A stretch of DNA of 36,810 bases from assembly GCA_028749475.1 (NCBI GenBank), contig JAQVWN010000017.1, forward strand, positions 1-36,810, in the 5' to 3' direction. This DNA is from Thomasclavelia sp. (GTDB lineage: Bacteria > Bacillota_I > Bacilli_A > Erysipelotrichales > Coprobacillaceae). A program made the position numbers and the translations under genes. This document shows positions 10,101 to 18,617 of this stretch, piece by piece; position 1 is the first letter of the stretch; the number at the start of each line of letters is the position of its first letter. The notes under the pieces are model-generated. The model searched no databases, was not told the DNA's origin, and saw nothing but the letters and a program-made list of their open reading frames with translations.

Positions 10101-11691
10101 CACTTGTTGAAGTAATTATTTCTTCTCTAATAGCATCGATTGGTGGATTAGTAACTTGGGCAAATAATTGTTTGAAATAATTAAATAATGGTGGATGTTT
10201 TTTAGAAAGGACTGCAAGAGGAGCATCATTACCCATAGCGATAATAGCTTCACTACCTGAAAGAGCCATCTTTCTAATATAGTCATTAACATCTTCATAA
10301 GAGTAACCAAATACCTTTTGAAGTTTAGTTAATTCTTCATTTTCGTATCTTTCTACTCTAACATTAGGAATTCTAATATCTGATAACTTAATCAAATTAG
10401 ATTCCAACCATTCACCATAAGGTTGTTTTAAAGCATATGTTTCTTTTAAAGAATCATCATCAATTAATTCACCTTTTTTAGTATCGACTAAAAGCATTTT
10501 ACCTGGTCTTAAACGTTCTTTTAAAACAATGTCTTGTTCATCAACAGGAAGAGCTCCTACTTCTGATGAAAGAATTAAATAATCATCTCTAGTAATATAA
10601 TATCTAGATGGTCTTAGACCATTACGATCGAGTACTGCCCCCATTACATCACCATCAGTAAATAGAATAGAAGCTGGTCCATCCCAAGGTTCCATTAAAG
10701 TTGAATTATATTCATAGAAATCTTTTTTAGTTTGAGACATACTACGATCATTTTCATAAGGTTCAGGGATACACATCATAACTGCTCTTGGAAGATCCAT
10801 TCCAGACATCACTAAGAATTCTAATGTATTATCTAACATTGCTGAATCTGATCCAGATGCATCGATTACAGGATATACTTTACTAGTATCTATTGCCTTA
10901 GTTTCCATATTTTCTTCACGGGATAACATATTATTGGCATTACCTTTAATAGTATTGATTTCTCCATTATGAACCATAAATCTATTAGGGTGAGCACGAC
11001 GCCATGAAGGCATAGTATTAGTTGAGAATCTTGAATGAACAAGGGCGATAGCACTTTTATAATCTTCATCTTGAAGATCATTAAAGAATGAACGTAATTG
11101 TCCTACTAAAAACATTCCTTTATAGACAATTGTACGTGATGAAAGAGAACATACATAAGTATGATCAAAGTCAGATTGTTCAAAAATACGTCTTGCAGTA
11201 TATAGTTTTCTATCAAAAGGTAAACCTTTATCTAAACCATGAGGTTTTTTAATAAAACATTGATAGATAGCTGGCATAGCTTCAATGGCTTTTTCACCTA
11301 GGACATTAGGTGTAGTTGGTACTTTACGCCATCCTAAAAATTCCATTTCTTCTTTTTTTATAATTGTTTCAAACATTTTCATAACCCGGTTACGATAATG
11401 TTCATCAGTTGGTAAAAAGAACATTCCTACTCCTACTTTACCTTCTAAAGGTAAAGTAAAATCAGTAATTGTCTTTTTAAAGAAAGAGTATGGTATTTGG
11501 GTAAGGATTCCTACTCCATCACCAGTTTTACCAGCTGCATCTTTACCAGCACGATGTTCTAATTGTTCGACTATTTTTAAAGCGTTGCTAACAGTGATAT
11601 GAGTCTTAACACCTTTAATGTTAACAACAGCCCCAATACCACAATTATCATGTTCAAATGACTTATCATATAGTCCTTTTACTTTGTTCAT
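7186..11691 (-). CDS. gltB: Glutamate synthase (NADPH) large subunit GltB
   Basis: At 1501 residues this is a full-length GltB. The N-terminal class II glutaminase domain begins after a 16-residue propeptide, with the catalytic Cys17 in NCGIGAVV. The central and FMN-binding synthase domains follow (GAMSYGSIS and the SGYDGGTGAAP glycine loop). The 3Fe-4S ligands are C1111, C1117 and C1122 (spacing CX5CX4C). The C-terminal beta-helix has repeated GG/GA turns (for example GVGDHGLEYMTGG). It makes glutamate from glutamine and 2-oxoglutarate. A clear SD (GGGAGG) precedes the start, and a promoter with an upstream palindrome lies 30-70 bases further up. It is transcribed with gltD. No frameshift is seen across 4.5 kb. 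Confidence 0.98.
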   Translation of the reverse strand: MNKVKGLYDKSFEHDNCGIGAVVNIKGVKTHITVSNALKIVEQLEHRAGKDAAGKTGDGVGILTQIPYSFFKKTITDFTLPLEGKVGVGMFFLPTDEHYRNRVMKMFETIIKKEEMEFLGWRKVPTTPNVLGEKAIEAMPAIYQCFIKKPHGLDKGLPFDRKLYTARRIFEQSDFDHTYVCSLSSRTIVYKGMFLVGQLRSFFNDLQDEDYKSAIALVHSRFSTNTMPSWRRAHPNRFMVHNGEINTIKGNANNMLSREENMETKAIDTSKVYPVIDASGSDSAMLDNTLEFLVMSGMDLPRAVMMCIPEPYENDRSMSQTKKDFYEYNSTLMEPWDGPASILFTDGDVMGAVLDRNGLRPSRYYITRDDYLILSSEVGALPVDEQDIVLKERLRPGKMLLVDTKKGELIDDDSLKETYALKQPYGEWLESNLIKLSDIRIPNVRVERYENEELTKLQKVFGYSYEDVNDYIRKMALSGSEAIIAMGNDAPLAVLSKKHPPLFNYFKQLFAQVTNPPIDAIREEIITSTSVYIGRDGNMLKDKASNAHLLKIDHPILSNTDLLKIKNIKKPGFKVATVSSIYMKNTSLEKALDKLFVETDKAFNQGANIIIVSDRGVDENHLPIPSLLATGALNSYLVRTKKRNSMALIIESGEPREVHHYATLLGYGASAICGYVAQDTIFDMIDNGLLDKDYYAAVDDYNHGILSGIVKIASKMGISTIQSYRGSQNFEAIGLAKEFVDKYFPKTITRIEGKNIKDIEAEVEYHHNLVFDPLGLPVDITLDSSGEHKVRSGKEKHLYNPQTIHTLQLATRNGDYSLFKEYTKLVNEEEKDISLRGLLTFKKVKSIPLEEVEPVEKIVQRFKTGAMSYGSISKEAHETLAIAMNRLKGKSNSGEGGEDPERFVPLANGDSKCSAIKQVASGRFGVTSEYLCSAKEIQIKMAQGAKPGEGGHLPSMKVYPWVAKTRHSTPGVALISPPPHHDIYSIEDLAQLIYDLKNANNKARISVKLVSEAGVGTVAAGVAKAGSQVILISGYDGGTGAAPKNSVYNAGLPWELGLAEAHQTLIQNDLRSHVIIETDGKLMSGKDIAIATLLGAEEYGFATAPLVTMGCVMMRVCNLDTCPVGVATQNPILRKRFKGKPEYVENFMRFIAQELREYMAQLGFRTIDEMVGRADLLEVREGSTNIDLSRVIDSEYAKNKYNHFNEKDKYDFKLDAVKDTTVLKKNFSKLLKDKKPGTIDVEITNTDRSFGTMFGSEITNTCGNELKEDTYKVNCYGAGGQSFGAFIPSGLTLNLKGDSNDYFGKGLSGGKLIVSPSDGSNLVPEENIIIGNVALYGATSGEAYINGIAGERFAVRNSGAKAVVEGVGDHGLEYMTGGVVVVLGETGRNFAAGMSGGHAYIYDPHNTFYSKINKSLVDYFPIHSKYDEEELKDLIEKHYKYTGSKVAKNILDDFEHHLTLFKKVIPFEYKAMMKSIADFKQQGLTDEQAKVEAFNALKKGR

Positions 11692-11719
11692 TTATCTTCC
11701 TCCCTTGAATAGTGAATAT

Positions 11720-11748
11720 ATATTACAATATTTAGAAAATTATGTAAA
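11720..11748 (-). promoter_or_regulatory. Promoter of gltB-gltD
   Basis: On the minus strand TTTACA (11743-11748) and TAATAT (11720-11725) are separated by exactly 17 bases. It lies about 29 bases upstream of the gltB start. The -10 is only a 4/6 match to TATAAT, as expected for a promoter that needs an activator. Confidence 0.55.
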
Positions 11749-11749
11749 G

Positions 11750-11763
11750 AATTGTATACAATT
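11750..11763. promoter_or_regulatory. Perfect palindrome next to the gltB -35 (possible operator or activator site)
   Basis: AATTGTATACAATT is a perfect 14-base palindrome ending one base upstream of the predicted gltB -35. In Bacillus the gltAB operon is activated by the LysR-type regulator GltC from sites just upstream of -35. The position fits an activator site, but no GltC-type gene is in this window and the binding protein is unknown. Confidence 0.4.
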
Positions 11764-11930
11764 TAGGATATTCATAAATATGTAAAAATTATTTTTTTAT
11801 ATTTTACGTAATAATGCGGTTTTTAAAGGAATGTAATAATATTTTATTAAAGTAAGTGATTATTTTTTACTATTTTAATAAATTTTTATTTATCAATAAT
11901 TAAAAAAAATATCTTTTTTTGCATTTATAT
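11764..11930. other. AT-rich spacer between divergent gltB and pduL
   Basis: The whole intergenic region (11692-11983) is 292 bases. Apart from the two promoters and the palindrome, this part is nearly pure A/T, with no open frame, no convincing hairpin and no RNA gene that I can recognise. Confidence 0.6.
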
Positions 11931-11959
11931 TGAATAAAGTTCGTATTTGTTCGATAATT
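11931..11959 (+). promoter_or_regulatory. Promoter of pduL
   Basis: TTGAAT (11931-11936) and GATAAT (11954-11959) are spaced by 17 bases. The ribosome binding site AAGGAG follows at 11971-11976, seven bases before the ATG. Confidence 0.6.
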
Positions 11960-11983
11960 GTATAGTAAAAAGGAGAAATAATA

Positions 11984-12556
11984 ATGGACAATAAATTTAT
12001 TGTAGAAACAAGTGCTCGTCATATTCATTTATCAGATAAAGACTTAGCTACTTTATTTGGAGAAGGATACCAACTAACTAATAAAAAGGATCTTTCTCAA
12101 CCAGGACAATTTGCTTGTGAAGAAAAAGTAACTGTTGTGGGAGCTAAATCTCAACAAAACATGACTATTCTTGGACCAACAAGAAAAGATACTCAAGTTG
12201 AAATCTCACTTACTGATGCTAGAAGCCTTGGACTTCAAGCTCAAGTTAGAGAATCAGGTGATATTGAAGGTACTGCTGGTTGTAAACTTGTAGGGCCTAA
12301 AGGTGAAGTAGAAATTCCATGTGGAGTTATCGCTGCTAAAAGACATATTCACTTAACTGAAGAAGATGCTTCTAAATTTGGAGTTAAAAACGGTGAAATC
12401 GTTAAAGTTGAATTAGATACTAATGGTAGATCACTTGTATTTGGTGATGTTGTATGTAGAGTATCAAATAACTACGCTACAGCTATGCATATTGATACTG
12501 ATGAAAGTAATGCAGCTGGATGTGGAAGAGAAGTTTACGGAAAAATAGTAAAATAA
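11984..12556 (+). CDS. pduL: Phosphate acyltransferase PduL (phosphotransacetylase type)
   Basis: PduL converts acyl-CoA plus phosphate to acyl-phosphate plus CoA. It is unrelated to the Pta enzyme but does the same step towards acetate and ATP. The 190-residue protein shows the two halves of the family, each opening with a metal-binding motif: ARHIHLS (H13, H15) and KRHIHLT (H121, H123). A third conserved His lies in AMHID near the C terminus. There is no N-terminal encapsulation peptide and no microcompartment gene nearby, so a free cytosolic enzyme in fermentative acetate formation is likely. It is the only plus-strand gene here, with its own promoter and terminator. No acetate kinase is in the window. 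Confidence 0.93.
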   Translation: MDNKFIVETSARHIHLSDKDLATLFGEGYQLTNKKDLSQPGQFACEEKVTVVGAKSQQNMTILGPTRKDTQVEISLTDARSLGLQAQVRESGDIEGTAGCKLVGPKGEVEIPCGVIAAKRHIHLTEEDASKFGVKNGEIVKVELDTNGRSLVFGDVVCRVSNNYATAMHIDTDESNAAGCGREVYGKIVK

Positions 12557-12579
12557 AAACTGGCTTAGCCAGTTTTTTT
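12556..12579 (+). terminator. Terminator of pduL (works in both directions)
   Basis: The stem AAAACTGG/CCAGTTTT with a short CTTAG loop is followed by a run of seven T. It begins at the last base of the pduL stop codon. The A-run on the other side lets it also act on minus-strand transcripts coming from the HU gene. Confidence 0.85.
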
Positions 12580-12583
12580 ATTT

Positions 12584-12614
12584 AAAAACCTCCATCAATG
12601 ATAGAGGTTTTTTT
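12584..12614 (-). terminator. Second bidirectional terminator, between pduL and HU
   Basis: The stem AAAAACCTC/GAGGTTTTT has an 11-base loop and T-runs on both strands. It lies 13 bases after the HU stop, so it mainly serves HU and backs up pduL termination. Confidence 0.8.
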
Positions 12615-12627
12615 GTGTAAATTATTA

Positions 12628-12903
12628 TTATTTATTTACAGCTTTTTTAAGAGCAGAGCTTGCTTTGAATGCAGGAGCTTTACTAGCAGCAATTTCCATT
12701 GTTTCACCAGTTCTTGGGTTACGTCCAGTTCTAGCGTTTCTTTCTCTAACTTCGAAGTTACCAAATCCTTTGATAGCTACTTTATCACCTTTTACTAAAG
12801 CTTTAGTAATTTCATCGATAAATGCAGCTACTGCTTTGTCAGCATCAGTTTTAGTCATTCCAGTTTGAGCAGCAATTGCTTCTACTAATTCAGTCTTATT
12901 CAT
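12628..12903 (-). CDS. hup: HU-type DNA-binding protein
   Basis: This 91-residue nucleoid protein starts MNKTELVEAIA. It has the family signature GFGNFEVRERNARTGRNPRTG, with the DNA-intercalating arm around RNPRTG, and the usual lysine-rich end. It binds and bends DNA without strong sequence preference. It converges with pduL and is separated from the upstream aldolase-like gene by 92 bases holding its own promoter and a cre-like box. The IHF-like alternative is unlikely in this group. Confidence 0.97.
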   Translation of the reverse strand: MNKTELVEAIAAQTGMTKTDADKAVAAFIDEITKALVKGDKVAIKGFGNFEVRERNARTGRNPRTGETMEIAASKAPAFKASSALKKAVNK

Positions 12904-12953
12904 TTTTTAAATCTCCAATCTTTCTTTTTAATTTAGGTTTACCCTATGAAGTA

Positions 12954-12982
12954 ATGATACTACTTGTGTGAAGCGTTTTCAA
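12954..12982 (-). promoter_or_regulatory. Promoter of the HU gene
   Basis: On the minus strand TTGAAA (12977-12982) and TATCAT (12954-12959) are 17 bases apart. The -35 shares bases with the cre-like box. The untranslated leader is about 45 bases, ending with a GGAG site before the ATG. Confidence 0.6.
12968..12981 (-). promoter_or_regulatory. cre-like box (CcpA site) overlapping the HU -35
   Basis: On the minus strand TGAAAACGCTTCAC matches the first 12 positions of the catabolite-responsive element TGWAARCGYTWNCW and fails at the last two. It covers most of the -35 and the start of the spacer, a position where CcpA binding would block RNA polymerase. CcpA itself is not in the window. Confidence 0.5.
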
Positions 12983-12995
12983 TCATTTATTACTA

Positions 12996-14036
12996 TTACA
13001 TATACTTTTTAAACGTTGATATAAAGCCATCTACATCGCTTTTTTGGGTGTTAAATGATGTCACTAATCGAGCACAAGAATTATTGTCATCAATTGGTTG
13101 AAAAATCATAAAATTGTAATCTTGATGAAGTTTTTCAATTAACTCATTACTAAGAATTATAAATAATTGATTAGTAGGTGACTCAAGATAAAATTGAACA
13201 TTTAACTCTCTTAATTGTTTTGCCATATACTGAGCCATATCTGTTTGATGTTTTCCTATTTCTTCATAAAGATTATCTTTAAAAAGTTCTAGAAATTGAA
13301 TTCCTAAGATTCTTCCTTTAGCCATCATCAAACCATGATTTTTAATTTGATATCTAAAATCATTTTTTAATTCATCATTTACAATAACTAAGCATTCACC
13401 CATTAATGCCCCATTTTTAGTCCCACCAATATAGAAAACATCACTATAATTGACGAGATCTTTTAAAGAAGGAGCACCTTCTACACATAAGGCCGATGCA
13501 AGTCTAGCTCCATCAATGTATAAATAGAGATTGTGTTGCTTACAATAATTATAAATGTCTTTTAGTTCTTCTAATGAATATACTGTTCCATATTCTGTTG
13601 GTTGAGAAATATAGACCATACTTGGCATTACCATATGTTCATCTGGATGTTCATTAAGGATTGATTCAATCATTTTCACATTTAGTTTCCCATTAATATG
13701 GGGTCTAGTTAATACCTTATGGCCAGTTGATTCAACTGCTCCTGTTTCATGAACATTAATATGCCCAGAATCGCAGGCAATAACTGCTTGATACCTTTTT
13801 AAAATAGTATCAATAACTAAAGCATTAGTTCCTGTTCCATTTGGTAAAAAATGAACATCAATGTTATTGTTGTTTACTTTTTTCTTTAAAGCATTAGTTG
13901 CTTGAAGACAATAATCATCTAATCCATAACCAACTGTTTGCTCTAAATTAGTTTTAACTAGAGCTTCTAATATTTTAGGATGAGTTCCTTCACTATAATC
14001 ATTTTCAAAACTATATTTCATATTCTTTACTAAATA

Positions 14037-14057
<21 letters not shown>
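12996..14057 (-). CDS. Low-specificity threonine aldolase-like PLP enzyme
   Basis: It belongs to the beta-eliminating lyase/threonine aldolase group of fold-type I PLP enzymes. These cleave threonine or allo-threonine to glycine and acetaldehyde. Motifs include NDYSEGTHP near the start, PNGTGTNA, the PLP-ring Asp in IDGARL (D182) and the Schiff-base Lys in GGTKNGALMG (K214). The start is uncertain. The longest frame begins two bases after the upstream glycosidase stop, but this ATG lies inside a hairpin and has its GGAG 13 bases away. Family N termini match better from the ATG at 14021 (MKYSFENDY), which has no clear SD. It is the last gene of a four-gene unit. The in vivo substrate is not proven by sequence. 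Confidence 0.9.
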
Positions 14058-15523
<1,466 letters not shown>

Positions 15524-16423
15524 TTATAAATATTGTTTTAAGAATTCATCTAGAGTCTTTTTATAATCATCATCCTCAAGTAATTCAAACAAATATTTTT
15601 CATCTTTTAATATAAATAAAGTCTTTGGTCCACGGTTATTGTTGTAAAGTTGATAAACCATCTTTAATGGAACAAAATCATCTGTTTTAGTATGAACATA
15701 TAATGTTGGTATATCATTATGACGAACTTTATCAATAGTACTATTTTTAAGGTTGATCTTAATTGCTTTTTTAACTTTAGCACTAACAATTGGCATAACT
15801 GGAATTGTTGGCATGTAGTAATCTTTGGTTACTCGATAACCTAAAATATCATATGGTGATGTATATGCTCCATCAGAGATAATACAAGACACATTCTTAA
15901 GTAAATGTTTACCACTAGCGTTTAAGATTGTATTAGCACCACATTCTTTACCAAACATGATTATTTTTTGATCTTCACCAAAAGTCTTTAAAATATAATC
16001 ATTCCATTTTACTAAATCATCTACATCTTTTATTCCAAATCCTCTAATATATCCATCACTTTGACCATGAGCACATGAATCAATAAGTAGAAAATTAGAA
16101 TCAGGCAATTTTTCTTTTAAGAATGGGACATATAAAGACATATCTTTACAATCTAAAGCAAAAGGATGAGTTACAAGAACAGTTGATTTTGCCCCTTCTT
16201 TTTCAAGAAGAACTCCATGAAGATTTACCCCTTGAGTATTTTTAATATAAACATCTTTACCTTGATATTTACTTTCTAGAATACTTGGACGATCATCTTC
16301 TTTATGATGTCGATACATCAATGCTGTAGATGTTTTATTTGCGAACGCTACAGTTGCTCCTGCTGCTGATGCAACTGCTGCCACACCAGCAAGTCCAATT
16401 AGTTTTTTACTATTATTTTTCAT
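15524..16423 (-). CDS. Membrane-anchored alpha/beta-hydrolase-fold protein, catalytic residues missing
   Basis: This is a 299-residue protein with an N-terminal membrane anchor (about 8-29, rich in Ala/Gly/Val). An alpha/beta-hydrolase fold follows, resembling the anchored Bacillus YqkD type: VLVTHPFALDCKD oxyanion strand, DSCAHGQSDG, nucleophile-elbow strand IIMFGKECGAN, and TKTDDFVP acid loop. The elbow reads GKECG (158-162), so the position normally held by Ser is E160. No His follows H244, so the catalytic His is also absent; D248/D249 remain. The fold seems kept but ordinary esterase chemistry should not work. Its start overlaps the preceding stop as TAATG. A divergent enzyme or a binding/scaffold protein are both possible. 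Confidence 0.75.
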   Translation of the reverse strand: MKNNSKKLIGLAGVAAVASAAGATVAFANKTSTALMYRHHKEDDRPSILESKYQGKDVYIKNTQGVNLHGVLLEKEGAKSTVLVTHPFALDCKDMSLYVPFLKEKLPDSNFLLIDSCAHGQSDGYIRGFGIKDVDDLVKWNDYILKTFGEDQKIIMFGKECGANTILNASGKHLLKNVSCIISDGAYTSPYDILGYRVTKDYYMPTIPVMPIVSAKVKKAIKINLKNSTIDKVRHNDIPTLYVHTKTDDFVPLKMVYQLYNNNRGPKTLFILKDEKYLFELLEDDDYKKTLDEFLKQYL

Positions 16424-17625
16424 TATTTATAGCCTCCAAAATTTTCCATTAATAATCTATTTATATTTGCAACTTGTTCAAATGAAGATAATCGGTATTC
16501 TTCATTATCCATTCTAGCTGCATAAAACTTTATAGCCACTTCTAATTCTTCTTTAATAATAGGAAGATACTTTTTAGGGAATGTGTCTATTTGAAAACAA
16601 ACAAATACAAAAGTATTATAATCTTGTTTAAATAATTCAATTAATAAATCATATCCTTCATTATGAATAATGCTATTTCCAATAGCTAGTTCTAAGTCAT
16701 GATTAGCAAATGTTAGTATGTCTAACATTACTCTTCTTATAACATCAAGGTTGGCTTCTCTAAAGGCATCCTTATCACTCAAAAACACTGCTTTTAAATA
16801 AGGAAGAACAATATTATTTTCATTATTTTCTTCAACTTTTTCCTCACAGTATTTTAATAATTCTTTAAGGATCTTTGGCCTTGACATAACTAAAGTTCCA
16901 AAGTCAGTCATAATCGCAAAAGTAAATCTTTCAAATCTTACAATTCGATAACATGTCAGCATCAATTCATCTTTAGTTTCTTTATAAAAGCTATCAATAT
17001 TATCATAGACCATTCTAATTATCTTTCTAAAATTATATAAATGATATTGATATTGAGTATCCAGGAACTTTGTATTAGTTCCTTCCCATTCATATTCATA
17101 TAAAATTTTATCTAAAAGAAGTTCAATGGAAACCATAAATTTATGATAACTTTTCATTTTTAGAAGTAATTGTAAATAAGGAATAAAAAAGTCATAGAAT
17201 GAGTCTACTGCTTCTTGATTAGTTCCTCGATGATACTCTAAATAATCTAGGATATTACGATAGTCCACTGGTTCTAATGGTTGCCCTCTTGTTGGATGAG
17301 ATTCAATATAATATTCAAAGATGTGACAATGAAGTATTGAAGGATATTCATTTACATCAATAATCTTTTGCAAGGCATCTTTAATAATATATTCTTCTTC
17401 TTGTTCGTGAAGACTAACAGAGAAATTATATTCTATTTCATCATGAGAATAATCTAAGGTTAGAAAAACATTAATTTCTCTAAATTGTGAATCTAAAATA
17501 TAATATCTAAATTTATGTTCATATTTTTTTGTCTGGACCATTGAATGGCATCGATACTTTCCAATGTATTGACTTTTATGTTTGTCTAAATAATCATTTA
17601 TGCATGGTCTTATCAACGTCATCAC
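16423..17625 (-). CDS. Unrecognised 400-residue protein coupled to the hydrolase-like gene
   Basis: I do not recognise a family. The first part (about 20-95) looks like a small alpha/beta domain with alternating strands rich in Tyr and Phe. From about residue 115 it is helical, with long amphipathic stretches, many Glu/Lys/Tyr and no glycine-rich loops. There is no signal peptide, membrane segment, cysteine cluster or nucleotide-binding motif. It is the first gene of the four-gene unit and its stop overlaps the start of the hydrolase-like gene. AGAGGTG sits immediately before ATGATG, so initiation may be at 17625, at 17622 or at a TTG just inside. Codon use looks like that of its neighbours, arguing for a real native gene. 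Confidence 0.8.
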   Translation of the reverse strand: MMTLIRPCINDYLDKHKSQYIGKYRCHSMVQTKKYEHKFRYYILDSQFREINVFLTLDYSHDEIEYNFSVSLHEQEEEYIIKDALQKIIDVNEYPSILHCHIFEYYIESHPTRGQPLEPVDYRNILDYLEYHRGTNQEAVDSFYDFFIPYLQLLLKMKSYHKFMVSIELLLDKILYEYEWEGTNTKFLDTQYQYHLYNFRKIIRMVYDNIDSFYKETKDELMLTCYRIVRFERFTFAIMTDFGTLVMSRPKILKELLKYCEEKVEENNENNIVLPYLKAVFLSDKDAFREANLDVIRRVMLDILTFANHDLELAIGNSIIHNEGYDLLIELFKQDYNTFVFVCFQIDTFPKKYLPIIKEELEVAIKFYAARMDNEEYRLSSFEQVANINRLLMENFGGYK

Positions 17626-17709
17626 CTCTTTCTAATATTAACATTTATAATTAACTTTTTAAACAAATATGTAGTTGATAAGTATATTCAAAAGAACTTT
17701 ATTAGATAA

Positions 17710-17741
17710 TAAAAATAAAACAATCTATGATTGTTTTATTT
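17710..17741 (-). terminator. Terminator of the ecf-truA-PHP operon, overlapping the stop codon
   Basis: A perfect 13-base-pair stem (AAATAAAACAATC with GATTGTTTTATTT, 17713-17725 and 17729-17741) with a three-base loop. On the minus strand it is followed by a mostly U stretch. The stop codon of the PHP gene (17736-17738) lies in the upstream arm. Confidence 0.75.
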
Positions 17742-18617
17742 ATTTCCTTTTTTGTATTTGATTTCATCAACCAAATTCAAATTATATTTTTTAATATAGT
17801 TTAATAATACTCGATAATCAGTATCATTAAAATCTTTAGGATTATGAGCATCTATACCGATGATTACTTTATTTTGATAATTTCCAGCTAGTCTGAACAT
17901 AATATGTGAAGTATAAGGATAAGTAATCATTCCTTCTTTATTCCTTACACCTCTTCTAATACCTCCAGCATTAAGTTCTAAGGGAACATCATATTCTAAA
18001 GATAATTTACATATTTTATCCATGGCTTGAATACAATAATCATCTATTTTGTCTCTTCCTAGTAGAAATAAATCAGGATGAGCTAAATAGCTAAATAAAT
18101 GCGTTCTAAAGGCGTTATGAATATCTTCGACATAATCGTCTATTTCTTTGTTTGAAAGGCCCTCATGGCCATAGTATTTGTTTGCTAGATTACATTTATC
18201 GAAATGATTACCTAGAATTAAATAATCCACTTCATTAGTATCTAAGAGATGTTGAAAATAAGGAAGATATTCTTCAAAGTACTCACATTCATAACCTTGA
18301 TAGATATCAATTTTATTTTTATATTTTTCTTTTAGTTCTTTCACCTTGTCTTCATGATCGTTTTTTGTTTTATAAGGCATTCTCATATTAGGACCATCAC
18401 AAATAAATTGATGGGTTGCTGTCACAAAAGAATGAGGATCTAAAAAAGTTTTTGGTAAATTCTTTAAAATATGTTTTCGATACTTAGGATATGGTACATG
18501 TTCAGAGAAACCAAGAATATCATATTCTTTATTAATGGCTGCTCTAACCATATCTTCTTCATTTCCAATTGCGTGCCCGCATCGATATGTATGGGTATGA
18601 TAATTAGTCTTCTTCAT
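17736..18617 (-). CDS. PHP-family histidinol-phosphatase-like metal phosphatase
   Basis: This 293-residue protein is a complete PHP domain, with the metal ligands in the usual order: HTHTYRCGH (H7, H9, H15), GFSEH (E39/H40), GYECE (E110), LGNHF (H138), AHPD (H180) and GIDAH (D256, H258). The closest characterised relatives are HisK/HisJ-type histidinol phosphatases, which release phosphate from histidinol phosphate. No other histidine gene is here, so the real substrate could be another phosphomonoester. It overlaps truA by 14 bases with SD GAGGTAA, and closes the ECF-truA operon in place of the rplM-rpsI pair found after truA in Bacillus. Confidence 0.88.
   Translation of the reverse strand: MKKTNYHTHTYRCGHAIGNEEDMVRAAINKEYDILGFSEHVPYPKYRKHILKNLPKTFLDPHSFVTATHQFICDGPNMRMPYKTKNDHEDKVKELKEKYKNKIDIYQGYECEYFEEYLPYFQHLLDTNEVDYLILGNHFDKCNLANKYYGHEGLSNKEIDDYVEDIHNAFRTHLFSYLAHPDLFLLGRDKIDDYCIQAMDKICKLSLEYDVPLELNAGGIRRGVRNKEGMITYPYTSHIMFRLAGNYQNKVIIGIDAHNPKDFNDTDYRVLLNYIKKYNLNLVDEIKYKKGNK

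Noticed and set aside
17635-17663. TTTAAA and TAATAT, 17 bases apart, before the unknown 400-residue gene
   Set aside because: The -10 would end about nine bases before the first ATG, so the SD could not be fully transcribed; in such AT-rich DNA this is likely chance. The real promoter of that unit is not identified.
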